From Planctomycetales bacterium (GTDB lineage Bacteria > 4484-113), in the NCBI GenBank assembly GCA_030606285.1, contig JAUWGS010000011.1:1-64000 (forward strand): a DNA stretch of 64,000 nt, read 5' to 3'. A program made the translations under genes and the position numbers. This document shows, piece by piece, positions 7,850 to 17,131 of this stretch; the first letter of the stretch is position 1, and each line of letters starts with the position of its first letter. Under the pieces are notes generated by a model, which was given only the letters and a program-made list of their open reading frames with translations, was not told the DNA's origin and did no database searches.

Positions 7850-8800
7850 ATGAGTTCTACTACAAAGGAAGTGTCATCTCGACGGAAGACGACGGGTGTC
7901 GAGGACCATCCAGAGCCGAGTGGGACAGGTCCGCGTTACATGGAAATAGGCCACCAACGCATATGTGATTGCCCACCTAATCACATCAACTGCCTTACAC
8001 CAAAGGAGTGGATCAAGGCTCAACTGGGCGTATGGCGTTTCAACTACGAAAGTCGAGACATGAGAGATAAGAATTTACATCCAGCTGTCTACCCTATTTC
8101 TCTGGCCGCCAAGTGCATTGAGACTTTCACTCACAGGGGCGAGCTTGTGCTAGACCCGTTTGTTGGCTCAGGAACAACTCTTGTTGCCGCTAACGACCTC
8201 GAACGTAACGCAATTGGCTTCGACATCAAGCTCGAATATGTAGACCTTTGCTACAAGAGATTGTCTGGTAAACTGGGATTTGGCGATGCCCAGCAGATAG
8301 CCGTCAAGGACAATGCGAGGAATGCGCCGCTGCATATACATCCCGAGACTGTTAGACTTGTTCTGACATCTCCTCCATATGCGGACCTCCTTAACAGGAA
8401 GAGGAAGAACAAGAGCAGGCGGGGGAACGAAAGAAAGAACGGGCAGTTCTTGAAAGTTGAGCAGTATTCACAGGACCCCCAAGACCTTGGAACTATGTCA
8501 CCCAAGGATTACGGAAAGGAAATCGCTACTATCTTCAAAGGAATCCTGCCCCTGCTTAGGCCTAAGGCTCACTGCGTTATAAACATCCCAGATATGTGGT
8601 GGCAGAACCAGCGCATCACTCTCCACATAATCATCGTCGAAGCCTTGAGGTCTGTCGGATATGAGCTGAGGAACACAATAATCTGGGACCGCACAAACAT
8701 CGTGAATCGAGTTGGTATATTTGGCTGGCCATCGAATTACATAACGATGGGAACAACTTTTGAGTACCTATTGGATTTTTGGCGACCCCCGGCGGATTGA
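7850..8800 (+). CDS. DNA methyltransferase, probable N4-cytosine, of an MvaI/BcnI-type system
   Basis: 316 residues from the ATG at 7850. Motif I DPFVGSGTT is at about 102-110 and the catalytic motif TSPPY at about 173-177; SPPY is typical of N4-cytosine methyltransferases. The start at 7850 is preferred over an upstream in-frame ATG at 7793 because a consensus promoter lies between them. The downstream gene, 1 base after the stop, is an MvaI/BcnI-family nuclease. Characterised members of that family cut CCWGG or CCSGG and pair with N4-cytosine methylases, which fits. Composition is AT-rich relative to flanking genes. Its partner is broken, so the methylase now probably acts alone. Confidence 0.9.
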   Translation: MSSTTKEVSSRRKTTGVEDHPEPSGTGPRYMEIGHQRICDCPPNHINCLTPKEWIKAQLGVWRFNYESRDMRDKNLHPAVYPISLAAKCIETFTHRGELVLDPFVGSGTTLVAANDLERNAIGFDIKLEYVDLCYKRLSGKLGFGDAQQIAVKDNARNAPLHIHPETVRLVLTSPPYADLLNRKRKNKSRRGNERKNGQFLKVEQYSQDPQDLGTMSPKDYGKEIATIFKGILPLLRPKAHCVINIPDMWWQNQRITLHIIIVEALRSVGYELRNTIIWDRTNIVNRVGIFGWPSNYITMGTTFEYLLDFWRPPAD

Positions 8801-8801
8801 G

Positions 8802-9593
8802 ATGAATTCAGACAGCAAGGAACTTTCGAAGGAGGAGTTCATTGAAGAAGTCAGGAGGATATGTTCCCTGGGCTGGGTGAGAAGCAGTCGATCCCCTTAC
8901 AACGATGGTGCCGTAGGGAACACCTTGGAAGATCTCCTCGGGATACGCGAGAATAACCAGCCGTTCGCCAACACTAAGCACTGGGAGCTGAAGAGCAAGA
9001 GAAAGGTCAAAAGCGGCATGCTTACAATGTTCCACCTAGATCCCTGACCTAGGAAGCCCAGGAGTGTAGAGGCAGTCATGCTCCTGCCAGTTTATGGATG
9101 GCCCCACAAGCGGAAACTTGGTCAAATGGGCTTCAGGTCAACGACATCCGCCCAGCGGTACACGGACAGAGGTTTTACCATTGATGTGGACGACAGCGCG
9201 AAGCGAGTCCTCTTTTCGTTCGATGCGTCAAGGGTGGATAGCAGGCACTCTGAATGGCTTGAGCGCATTCGTCAAGAAGTCGGAACGGGGCAGCTCTCTC
9301 CTCAGCCCTACTGGGCGTTCGACAAGCTGGAAGGCAAGTCAGTCACGAAACTCCAGAATAGCTTATTGGTCCTCGCTGAGGTAAAGAGCGCTAAAGGAGT
9401 CTACTACTACAACTACACCGACCTGTACATACTTGAGGGCTTTAGATTCGACCGCTTCTTGTCGGGTTTAAAGGAAGGCCTTGTTCTGGTGGATTTCGAC
9501 GCAAGTACCGGTCACCGGCATGGCACCAAGTTCAGAACCAAATCGAGCGATTTCTTCGTCTCCCTTTTCGAGAATTCATCAAAAGCAGTGTAG
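8802..9593 (+). pseudogene. MvaI/BcnI-type restriction endonuclease interrupted by an in-frame TGA
   Basis: The first 81 codons carry the family signature: GWVRSSR, NDGAVGNTLEDLLGI, and the catalytic-site block WELKSKRK, ending TMFHLDP. TGA at 9045-9047 follows. The same frame then continues without a stop through PRKPRSVEAV and an ATG at 9078 to 9593, with the rest of the family (LLPVYGWPHK, DRGFTIDVD, PYWAFDKL, VLVDFDASTGHRHGTKFR). There is no frameshift, only one stop codon, as from a CGA-to-TGA change. Read through, the protein would be about 262 residues, a normal family length. Many genes in this window end in TGA, so reassignment is unlikely. The enzyme is probably inactive unless read through. 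Confidence 0.85.
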
Positions 9594-9668
9594 TTATCCA
9601 CCTGAACTTAGAATATAGCGGCCCTGTCCTTCACCAGAACCAGTAATGTACCGAAAAGCGCCCTTGCG

Positions 9669-10385
9669 CTAGCCGCCGCGCGAATACAGGCCGACGAGCT
9701 TGGTCTGGGCGATGATGTGGCCTTCCATCGCGCTTTCAACCACCGCCTTCTTCGCACCGGGCTTAAGGTCAAGCGCAATGTCCAGCGCGTAGAGCTTAAA
9801 GAAATAGCGGTGCGTGCCCGAAGGCGGCGACGGCCCGCCGTACCCGCTGCGACCCCAGCCGTTCGCGCCCTGAACCGCGCCCGCCGGTACGCTGCCAGCT
9901 GCAATCTCGCCGGTATTCGGCGGGATGTTCCACACAATCCAGTGGTCCCACGTGCCTCGCGGCGCGTCCGGGTCGTCCATTATCAGCGCCATGCTGACCG
10001 TGCCGTCCGGTATATCGCTGATGGCCAGCGGCGGGTTCACGTTACGACCGTCGGCGGTGTACTCAGGCGGGATGCTCTCGTTGTCGGCGAATGCACTCGA
10101 AGTTATGCTGAACTTGGTCATAGTCTCATTATACAGCGTGCCGGGAAGTGCCTGGACTTCGTCCGACGGCAGAGTGGCTTCCTCGGCCTGGATGCCGCCT
10201 TCGGGTTCAGCCACCTGTGGCGGGATTATCGTGTCCTTAGTCGGACGGCTGATAAGGGCAATGAAGATAAGGGCTATGAGGATACCTATGATGACTATCC
10301 ACAACGTTGCCCGGCCGCTTTGTGCGGTGTCAAATCCATCTCCGAGCATAGCGTCAGTCCAATTCTCGGTCGGTTTCCTCTCCAC
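9669..10385 (-). CDS. YbhB/YbcL-type PEBP (Raf-kinase-inhibitor-like) protein, membrane-anchored
   Basis: 238 residues. Residues about 26-46 form one hydrophobic segment and the rest is a PEBP domain: the ligand-site motif DDPDAPRGTWDHWIVWNIP near 140, then GGPSPPSGTHRYFFKLYALD. The family binds small anionic ligands, but its bacterial role is unclear. The GTG start at 10385 lies 6 bases after a TATCAT box (10396-10391), as in other apparently leaderless genes here. It diverges from yggS. Confidence 0.9.
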   Translation of the reverse strand: MERKPTENWTDAMLGDGFDTAQSGRATLWIVIIGILIALIFIALISRPTKDTIIPPQVAEPEGGIQAEEATLPSDEVQALPGTLYNETMTKFSITSSAFADNESIPPEYTADGRNVNPPLAISDIPDGTVSMALIMDDPDAPRGTWDHWIVWNIPPNTGEIAAGSVPAGAVQGANGWGRSGYGGPSPPSGTHRYFFKLYALDIALDLKPGAKKAVVESAMEGHIIAQTKLVGLYSRGG

Positions 10386-10437
10386 CTATTATGATACCGT
10401 AAGTTTGGCGATGGCGGGCGCGAGAGAGCCAAGAAAG

Positions 10438-10466
10438 TTGAATGCGCGATGATGTGGGGCTAGAAT
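10438..10466 (+). promoter_or_regulatory. Promoter of yggS, leaderless
   Basis: TTGAAT (10438-10443), 17 bases, TAGAAT (10461-10466). The predicted start falls on the ATG at 10474, so the mRNA would have no leader. Confidence 0.7.
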
Positions 10467-10473
10467 GGGATTT

Positions 10474-11199
10474 ATGCCTGACTTCGATCCAAACGACATC
10501 TCCGCGAAGGCTGAAATCGTGAGGCGTAACGCCAAGCCGGTACTCGAAGCCGCCGAAAGTGCCCCGCAGCGCGTGACGATTGTGGGAATCACAAAGTACG
10601 TTGACGCGAGCTGGTGCTGCGCCGCGGTGGACGCGGGGCTTGCCGAGCTGGGCGAGAACCGGATACTGGAGGGAATCGAGAAGTACGACGCCGTGAGGGC
10701 TACCGGGCGCAAGCTCACGGCGCACCTCGTTGGCCCTATTCAAAGCAACAAGGCGAAGAAAGTTCCGGGAGCATACGACTTCGTGCAGTCGGTGCACCGC
10801 GAGAAGATCGCGCGCCTGCTTGACGCCGAATGCGAGAGCTTGGGGCGGAAGCTTCCGGTGCTGGTCGAGGTCAATATCGACGACGAGCCGCAGAAGGCGG
10901 GCTTGCTGACGGACGAAGTGCTCCCCTTCGTCCGCTGGATGCATGAGAACTGCCCGCGCCTTGCCGTGCGCGGCGTGATGTGCATACCCAGATGGCCCGA
11001 GGGCGGAATTGTGGACGAGGAGTATGAGCGTTCGTCGCGGGTAAGCTTCGCCCGCACGCGCGAGCTATTCGACGAGCTGAGAAACGAGCACGGCTCCGAG
11101 ATTGGCGTGCTTTCAATGGGGATGAGCGCTGATTACGAATGGGCTATCGAAGAAGGCGCGACGATGATCCGGGTGGGCCGTATGTTGTGGGAGGAGTGA
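10474..11199 (+). CDS. yggS: YggS/PROSC-family PLP homeostasis protein
   Basis: 241 residues. An alanine-racemase-like barrel without racemase function that binds pyridoxal 5'-phosphate and buffers its supply. The PLP lysine is K41 in VGITKY. LGENRILEGIEKY, HLVGPIQSNKAKKV and SMGMSADYEWAIEEGATMIRVG are family hallmarks. The start at 10474 is preferred over an ATG at 10465 because the latter overlaps the -10 box TAGAAT. It converges with recF. Confidence 0.93.
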   Translation: MPDFDPNDISAKAEIVRRNAKPVLEAAESAPQRVTIVGITKYVDASWCCAAVDAGLAELGENRILEGIEKYDAVRATGRKLTAHLVGPIQSNKAKKVPGAYDFVQSVHREKIARLLDAECESLGRKLPVLVEVNIDDEPQKAGLLTDEVLPFVRWMHENCPRLAVRGVMCIPRWPEGGIVDEEYERSSRVSFARTRELFDELRNEHGSEIGVLSMGMSADYEWAIEEGATMIRVGRMLWEE

Positions 11200-11213
11200 C
11201 GCTCCGGCGCGGG

Positions 11214-12356
11214 CTATTCCACTTTCGCCCTGACCGGGCGGACGGTGCCGTCGGCGACAGCGAAGAGATGGGGCTTTAACGGCAGGAGGCCCCTTATCTC
11301 GCGGTTGCTCGCCGAAGTTATCACCGTCTGCGGGAAGTCCTTCACGATAGCGAGCAAGTTTGCCTTGCGCTTATCGTCAAGCTCCGAGAGCGCATCGTCC
11401 AGCAGCAGCACGGGCTTTTCGCCCGTGCGCTTGTGGTAGATGCGCGCAAGCGTGAGCATAAGCGCGATGGTTGCGGCACGCACCTGTCCCTGCGACGCGA
11501 AGCTGCCGATGGCTATGTCGCCCAGGTAAAAACGCACGTCGTCGCGGTGCGGCCCCGCCAGCGTGAAGCCGCGCTCGCGCTCCTTATCCGCAATCGCCTT
11601 CAGCCTTTGAGCGTATGCCTCGCGTACGTCCGACAGGCTGACTTCGCGGCTGAGTTTGCCAATGCTCGCGGAGTAGTTTGCGCGCAGGCGGAACTTCTCG
11701 GTGGTTAGCTGGTGATAGTATTCATCCAGGCTGTGCAGCACTTCCCAGAGGAACTTAAGGCGCTCGAAGACGACGCTGCTTCCGGAAAGGCGCAGCGAGT
11801 CAGTGTAGAACTTGAGCAGCGACCGGCTCTCGGAGTCTCCTCGCCCCTGCTGCATCCGCTTCAGCACGCGGTTGCGGCTGAGCCACGCGGTCTTGTAGTT
11901 GGCGAGCTCTTTGCGAAAAGACGGTGAGAACTTGGCGATTTCGCCGTCCCACAGGTCGCGTCGGCGCGCGGGCTCGCCCCAGAGAAGCTCCATTGAGGCC
12001 GGTGAGAACAAATACAGCGGCACGCGCCCCCAGTAGTCCGCCTGCTTGAGCACGGGCGCGCCGTTTACCCGCAAGTACTTCTTGCCGCCAGCGAAGCGGA
12101 CCTCCGCTTCAAGCTGCGCGCCGGTGTCGGAGACGAACCGCCCTTCCACGAACAGCGACTTCGTGCCCCGTTTGAGCAGCGCCGAGTCTCGGTCGGCCCG
12201 GAAGCCCGAAAGGTGCGCCAGGAAGTACAAGCCTTCCAGCAAATTGGTCTTGCCGCTCCCGTTGCCGCCAAGCAAGATGTTCACGCCGGGATGCAGCGTG
12301 AGCTCGACCTCGCTGTAGTTGCGGAAGTTGAGCAGCCTGAGACTCTGGCAGATCAT
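11214..12356 (-). CDS. recF: DNA replication and repair protein RecF
   Basis: 380 residues, normal length. SMC-like ATPase that loads RecA at gaps with RecO and RecR. Walker A GGNGSGKTNLLE at about 30-41, ABC-type signature ASQGQVRAATIALMLT, Walker B PVLLLDDALSELD, N-terminal LRLLNFRNY. Its ATG overlaps the stop of the upstream HAD gene (TAATG), so it is the last gene of a Nudix - lipoprotein - HAD - recF operon and not beside dnaN. recR is also in this window at 58.3 kb. Confidence 0.96.
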   Translation of the reverse strand: MICQSLRLLNFRNYSEVELTLHPGVNILLGGNGSGKTNLLEGLYFLAHLSGFRADRDSALLKRGTKSLFVEGRFVSDTGAQLEAEVRFAGGKKYLRVNGAPVLKQADYWGRVPLYLFSPASMELLWGEPARRRDLWDGEIAKFSPSFRKELANYKTAWLSRNRVLKRMQQGRGDSESRSLLKFYTDSLRLSGSSVVFERLKFLWEVLHSLDEYYHQLTTEKFRLRANYSASIGKLSREVSLSDVREAYAQRLKAIADKERERGFTLAGPHRDDVRFYLGDIAIGSFASQGQVRAATIALMLTLARIYHKRTGEKPVLLLDDALSELDDKRKANLLAIVKDFPQTVITSASNREIRGLLPLKPHLFAVADGTVRPVRAKVE

Positions 12357-13063
12357 TACCTCTCGACCTTCTCCACAACCTGCGGCCAGATGTCCGCAAG
12401 TTCTTCTATGCGGCGGATGGTGAAATCAACGAATGCATCCGAGTCCGCAACGAGCGAGCGCATCTCGTCGTGGAATACGCTGAGCGCCGGAGTGATGTCG
12501 CTTGGCGGCGGGTGGTAGCCCTCGTCCACCCAGACATTTGTCATTCCCAGTTCGTGAGCGGGAGGGAAGTTGAGCATCCGGTCGTCAACGAACACCGCGC
12601 GCTCGCCGGGGAAATCTCCGAGCACCTTTTCGTACGCGTGCGGATGCGGCTTGCCGATGTAGTCCACCGCTTTCAGATCGTAGATTGCGTCAATGCAATC
12701 GAGCACGCCGACTGCTTGCGCGACTTTTTCCGTGTGGGCGCGATTGGCCGACGTCAGTACGACGCGCGGGACATTAACGGCCAGCAGGAATTCGCGCAGC
12801 CGGGGATTGGGCTCAACAAGCGAGTCCACATCATAGCTGTGGACGTATTCCATAAACTCGTCGGGATCCACATTGCGCTCGGCCATCAGCCCCGCTATCG
12901 TTGTCCCGTACTTGCGCAAATATCCCAGCCGGAGCTCGTTCGCTTCCCTCGGCGGTATACCCAGCACGTTTGTGATATAGCCTGCGATGCCGGCGTCGTT
13001 GAGCGCCATCAGATTCGTGGAGGCGGGGTAGAGCGTGTTGTCGCAATCGAGGATTAGTATCAT
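12356..13063 (-). CDS. HAD-superfamily hydrolase, pyrimidine 5'-nucleotidase-like
   Basis: 235 residues. The catalytic DxD is D6/D8 in ILDCDNTLYPAST. LTSANRAHTEKV carries motif II, KPHPHAYEKVL motif III and FVDDRMLNFPPAHELGM motif IV. The opening and cap resemble the yeast SDT1/PHM8-type nucleotidases, so a phosphatase acting on a nucleotide or a similar small molecule is likely. Its start overlaps the lipoprotein stop (ATGA) and its stop overlaps the recF start (TAATG). Confidence 0.88.
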   Translation of the reverse strand: MILILDCDNTLYPASTNLMALNDAGIAGYITNVLGIPPREANELRLGYLRKYGTTIAGLMAERNVDPDEFMEYVHSYDVDSLVEPNPRLREFLLAVNVPRVVLTSANRAHTEKVAQAVGVLDCIDAIYDLKAVDYIGKPHPHAYEKVLGDFPGERAVFVDDRMLNFPPAHELGMTNVWVDEGYHPPPSDITPALSVFHDEMRSLVADSDAFVDFTIRRIEELADIWPQVVEKVER

Positions 13064-14358
13064 TGCGCGTCCTCCCGCGGGGTGATTGTCGCAGGAAAGC
13101 AGCTTACCGGGCCGCCCAAGTCTTCCTGGACGACGATGCCGTACGGGGTCACGAGCTTTGGCATAAACTGGCCGGGTCCGGGGAACTGAGCGATTACGGA
13201 GCCATCGGCGTTGTCGAGCACATAAAAGCAGTGGGAGCGCTCCATGCCCGGCTCGTGCCAGGACGGTTGCGCAACGTCATCCGCACCCACCGATTCCGGC
13301 ACTTCATAGTCCGCCTTCGCCAATAGGCAATTGTCGAAGACGACGAAGACTATGGCGGGAGCTTCAAGATCCCGCACCCATAGCGTTCGTTCAGCGCTCG
13401 GCTGCACGCAGCGCAGGTTACCGTTGATCTCACCGAAGAAAATGTGGTCGGGGTATCCGGCGAGATACTCGTTTGGCCAGCCTTCCAGGGGAAGTTGCCA
13501 TATCGTCGTCAGGTCACGCGGATCGAGCGCAAGCATTTGCGCGTCCAAGGCGCGGAAGATTATGAGTTCACCGTCCAGGATGAAGGGGTACCAGCAGCGG
13601 CTTTCGAGAATGCGCGACGCGACAGGCTCAAGGCTGTCAAGGTCCAGGGAATGCGCGACGGCCTCAAGCCCGAGCAGGAGAATCCTGTCGTTTGCAGCGA
13701 CGGCGGCTATGAGATCCGTGGGCTGGGAGCCAGTGGCCAGTAACTCACCGGTCTCCTGAGCGAAGACTGCGAATTCGCCCCGCTCACCAGCGGCAATGAC
13801 TCGGCCTGCGGCGACCAGCATCTGCTGCAAGGCAAAACCTACTTCTTCCACGCGCAGGAGGCTGCCCGTCAGCGGGTCGTGGAAGCGCACTTCGTCGGTT
13901 CTTCCGCGCATCTCCGCGCCTACGACGAGCGAGTACGGCGTTAGCGCCAGAATCTGATAATCAAAGATCCGGCGTTCCTCGGACGGCGCGGGACGCCTCT
14001 CCCACACCGTGTCGCCCGTAGCCGCATCCAGAGCGCCCAGATAGCCCTCCGAGCCGGCAAAGAAAACGTAGCCGCGCGCGTAGATGTAATCCACGCGCCC
14101 CGCATGCGTGAAGTCGCGGCTCCACAAACGGCGGCTCATATCAAGCTCGGTGAAGGTGGCCGGCAGGTACCAGTTGCGGCTTTCGGTGATATCGTTCTGG
14201 GTCATCGCCAGCGGCCCGAAGCCCTCGCACCAGCGCGGGAATGATGTGGGCGAGGAGGTTTCCTCAGAGGTTCTCGGGCATCCGGCGAACACCGCAAGTG
14301 TCACCAGCAGCGCGGCAAGCGCGGCGGTCACGCTCCAGCCTTTGTGCAGGCTACTCAT
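13060..14358 (-). CDS. Lipoprotein with PQQ-like beta-propeller
   Basis: 432 residues. Signal peptide with lipobox VFAGC near residue 26. The body has spaced PQQ-like blades (DAATGDTVWERR, DLTTIWQLPLEG, SAERTLWVRDLEAP), suggesting a propeller-shaped binding or scaffold protein in the periplasm or on the surface. No BamB-specific feature is clear. It overlaps the Nudix gene by 8 bases and the HAD gene by 4, so expression is coupled to cytoplasmic genes, which is odd for an exported protein. Confidence 0.8.
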   Translation of the reverse strand: MSSLHKGWSVTAALAALLVTLAVFAGCPRTSEETSSPTSFPRWCEGFGPLAMTQNDITESRNWYLPATFTELDMSRRLWSRDFTHAGRVDYIYARGYVFFAGSEGYLGALDAATGDTVWERRPAPSEERRIFDYQILALTPYSLVVGAEMRGRTDEVRFHDPLTGSLLRVEEVGFALQQMLVAAGRVIAAGERGEFAVFAQETGELLATGSQPTDLIAAVAANDRILLLGLEAVAHSLDLDSLEPVASRILESRCWYPFILDGELIIFRALDAQMLALDPRDLTTIWQLPLEGWPNEYLAGYPDHIFFGEINGNLRCVQPSAERTLWVRDLEAPAIVFVVFDNCLLAKADYEVPESVGADDVAQPSWHEPGMERSHCFYVLDNADGSVIAQFPGPGQFMPKLVTPYGIVVQEDLGGPVSCFPATITPREDAQ

Positions 14359-14932
14359 GCTCGGGAAGGAGGTAGCTCTGCGCCAGCATCAACGCCGTGG
14401 GGATCTTTGAGTCCACAAGGCTGTCACCCATCAGGCTCTCCTCCACGAGGTAGTCGAGCAGGCGGTGGCGCGGCTTCAGGAAGACCTCAATAGCCTCGTT
14501 GCCCACACCCCCGCCACGGCCGGTAAGGCGCGCGTTCGTGGCCAGAAAGATGTTGTAGATCTCGTTGGTGATGCCGGGCGTGACGGTGCCGGAGAACATC
14601 ATCTCGAAATCGTCCGCCTCGAACCCGGTTTCTTCCATAAGCTCGCGCCGGGCCGCTTCCACCGGCGGCTCGTCCTGGTCGTCGCAGAGGCCTGCGGGAA
14701 GCTCGATGACTTTCTTGCCCACCGGCGGGCGGAACTGGCGGACGAGCACGACCTCGTCCTTGGGCGTGCAGGCAAGGATGTGAACCGTGTTCGGATGCCG
14801 GCGCTGGACGGAGTAGTAAGGGCGGTCGCCGGAGCGTCCCTGGACGGTGTGCTCCAGCACATCGAAATACTTACACTCCCAGAGCTTCTTGGTGTCCTTT
14901 ATGGTGCGCTTGGGTGTCCGACGCTTACTCAT
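14351..14932 (-). CDS. Nudix hydrolase, ADP-ribose pyrophosphatase type
   Basis: 193 residues from the ATG at 14932. The Nudix box ends EAARRELMEETGFEAD with the metal-binding REL-EE core. The initial glycine is one residue further from the first Glu than the strict G-x5-E spacing. YYSVQRRHPNTVHILAC and VRQFRPPVGKKVIELPAG are as in ADP-ribose/nucleoside-diphosphate-sugar hydrolases. The start is chosen because GGTGAG lies 6 bases upstream; an in-frame GTG at 14965 would add 11 residues without a site. First gene of the recF operon. Confidence 0.92.
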   Translation of the reverse strand: MSKRRTPKRTIKDTKKLWECKYFDVLEHTVQGRSGDRPYYSVQRRHPNTVHILACTPKDEVVLVRQFRPPVGKKVIELPAGLCDDQDEPPVEAARRELMEETGFEADDFEMMFSGTVTPGITNEIYNIFLATNARLTGRGGGVGNEAIEVFLKPRHRLLDYLVEESLMGDSLVDSKIPTALMLAQSYLLPEHE

Positions 14933-15032
14933 AGCCATCTCACCGGAAGCACGAGTCCCGAGCACCGAAATCGAAATCTACAGCTCGCGGACGGTCACAG
15001 ATTCGCGTGCATCCGCTAGAATCATAACCCTA

Positions 15033-16223
15033 ATGGAGGCAAATTTCCACATCGCCGATCGGCGCGGGCTCGGGCTGCTTCGGTTTGCCCAATCCACCGT
15101 CGGGACACTGCTCGCCCCGGCGTACCGCGCCGCATTCAACTCCCGCCGCCGCCGGTATCTTGCTTTGCGCGCTCCCGTTGCGGGCGCGCCGGTAATCGCC
15201 GTCGGCAACATCGCAATGGGCGGCAGCGGTAAAACTCCGGTGTGCTGCGCTCTGTACGCCAAGGCGCGCAAGGCGAAGCGGCGGGGCGCAATTGTGTTGA
15301 AGCTGGGCAAGGACCGGCGGCATTTTTTAGACGAGCTGCTCATCTACGCGTTGCGCCTAACGTCGATGGACGCGGCACCGCCCCGGGTGAAGCGCGACGA
15401 GCAAAGCCTCGTGGTGGACCTGCCTTCGGGAGTCGTCTGCGCGCACCATAACAAGATGGCGGGCATAAAGGCGATGGCGACGCGGGAAGATGTGGATTTC
15501 GTCATCGTGGACGATGCGCACCAGCTCTACAGCCTGCAGCCAGCGCTTTCAATCTGCCTGCTGCACCCGGATGACGCAAAGGAGCGCCTTTTTCCGCGCG
15601 GGCTGCTGCGAGAAGAGCTTGAGGCTGCCGGCAGGGCGGATTTCGTGCTCGTGCGGGAAGATGGATTCAGCGGGAGTGTGCCTGTCGAGACGCACGGGAC
15701 GTTCAGCCTGCAGGAGCGCGCTGTGCTGCCGGTGGCCGATCTGATGACGCCATGGGTGGAGATGGGATCCACCGAGCGGATGGGCGCGGGCGCCGGGCCG
15801 CATGGCTCAGGCGTGGCGTTCGCCGGCATCGGCAGGCCGGAGAGTTTCGAGGAGTCACTGCGAAAACTGGGGATGAAGCTCGCCGTTGCAGCGCGGTTCC
15901 CGGACCACCACGAATACTCCGCAGCCGACCTGCACTGGCTGCGCAAGCTGGCCGATGAAAAGAGCGCGGGGCATTTCATCACCACCGAAAAGGACGGATG
16001 CCGCCTGCTGCCGCTGATGCTGCGCGCGCGTTACGCGGAAGGATACAACGTGTGCTGGCCCGCGGGACTGCTGCCACAGCCATCGGTTTACCTGCCGAAC
16101 CTCATCGTCGCGCTTGAAGAGATATGGCCGAGGATGTTTTTTGCGCGCGTCAACGCAGCGCTCCCCGACGACCTGGTAAACCGCTTCCTGGAAGTCATCG
16201 GCGCATCCGGCGCGGGGAAGTGA
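15033..16223 (+). CDS. lpxK: Divergent LpxK-like tetraacyldisaccharide 4'-kinase
   Basis: 396 residues. LpxK phosphorylates the lipid A disaccharide at the inner membrane. The N-terminal Walker A VGNIAMGGSGKTP (about 57-69) is characteristic, and RFPDHHEYSAADL and HFITTEKDGCRLL near the C terminus also match. Two usually conserved motifs are altered: the SRGYG region reads LKLGKDRRH and the DDGFQ motif reads DDAHQ. It may be a working but divergent enzyme or a relative with another lipid substrate. The ATG follows TAGAAT (15017-15022) by 11 bases. Confidence 0.8.
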   Translation: MEANFHIADRRGLGLLRFAQSTVGTLLAPAYRAAFNSRRRRYLALRAPVAGAPVIAVGNIAMGGSGKTPVCCALYAKARKAKRRGAIVLKLGKDRRHFLDELLIYALRLTSMDAAPPRVKRDEQSLVVDLPSGVVCAHHNKMAGIKAMATREDVDFVIVDDAHQLYSLQPALSICLLHPDDAKERLFPRGLLREELEAAGRADFVLVREDGFSGSVPVETHGTFSLQERAVLPVADLMTPWVEMGSTERMGAGAGPHGSGVAFAGIGRPESFEESLRKLGMKLAVAARFPDHHEYSAADLHWLRKLADEKSAGHFITTEKDGCRLLPLMLRARYAEGYNVCWPAGLLPQPSVYLPNLIVALEEIWPRMFFARVNAALPDDLVNRFLEVIGASGAGK

Positions 16224-16255
16224 GCCATCCAGCACAGCTTTGATACAATCGCAGC

Positions 16256-17128
16256 GTGGCGGCGAAGGGAATCCTCTATCTCGTCGGGACGCCCATCGGC
16301 AATCTGGCGGACGTGACGCTGCGCGCGCTGGAGACGCTGGCGGCGTGCGACGTCATTTACTGCGAGGACACGCGGGTGTCGCGCCGGCTGCTTGCGCATC
16401 ACGGCATCAGCAAGCCCACGTCTTCGTTCCACGAGTACAGCGACGCGAGAGTCGTTGAGCGCATCCGGCGCGACCTCAAAGCGGGCAAGAAGGTGGGGTA
16501 CGTTACCGACGCGGGAATGCCCGGCGTATCCGACCCGGGGCCGCAGCTCGTCGCGATGTGTATGGAGGAGGGGCTGGAAGTTGACGTGATACCCGGGCCG
16601 TCGGCGTTGGCAGCGGCACTGGCGCACCTGCCGGTGCAGCCGCAGAGGTTCACCTTTATGGCCTTTCCCGGCAAGAAGCACGCGCAGCTCCGTAAGTTCG
16701 CCAAAGAGATTGCAGGAATGGGCCATCCGGCGGTGGTATTCGTCGGCCCGCACGACCTGGCGAAGCTCGCCGATGCTGCGGAAGGCGTGCTGAATCCTGA
16801 GACACGCGTGCTTTTCTGCCGCGAGATGACGAAGATGTTTCAGGAGGTCCGGTTCATCGGGCTCGGCGAGCTGAAGGAGCTGTCCGCAAAGGGAACGCGG
16901 GGCGAGATTACGCTCATCTTCGTGCCGCCGAAGATCGAGCCGAGCGCGGAAAGCCAAGCCGAGCCGCGCGTGACACTTGCCGACGCCGCGGACAGCCTGG
17001 CGAAGCTGGGGCTTTCGGGGCGCGACCGCATCAGGACGCTGAAATCGCTGTTCCCGGGGCAAAAGGAAGCGGTGCGGCGCGCTGTGTATAATACTGAGGC
17101 CGAACCGCCAAACGGCGAAGGCGATTAG
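16256..17128 (+). CDS. rsmI: 16S rRNA (cytidine-2'-O)-methyltransferase RsmI
   Basis: 290 residues. Uses AdoMet to 2'-O-methylate a cytidine in the 16S decoding region. YLVGTPIGNLADVTLRALE, CEDTRVSRRLL, DAGMPGVSDPG and VFVGPHDLAKLADA are family motifs. The GTG start follows TACAAT (16244-16249) by exactly 7 bases, suggesting a leaderless mRNA. The stop is 3 bases before the next gene. Confidence 0.95.
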   Translation: MAAKGILYLVGTPIGNLADVTLRALETLAACDVIYCEDTRVSRRLLAHHGISKPTSSFHEYSDARVVERIRRDLKAGKKVGYVTDAGMPGVSDPGPQLVAMCMEEGLEVDVIPGPSALAAALAHLPVQPQRFTFMAFPGKKHAQLRKFAKEIAGMGHPAVVFVGPHDLAKLADAAEGVLNPETRVLFCREMTKMFQEVRFIGLGELKELSAKGTRGEITLIFVPPKIEPSAESQAEPRVTLADAADSLAKLGLSGRDRIRTLKSLFPGQKEAVRRAVYNTEAEPPNGEGD

Positions 17129-17131
17129 GAT

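Noticed and set aside
9045-9047. TGA read as an amino acid in the restriction nuclease
   Set aside because: Several other genes here (for example the N4C methylase, ligA and the S8 protease) end in TGA, so the code is standard; selenocysteine is unlikely in a restriction enzyme.
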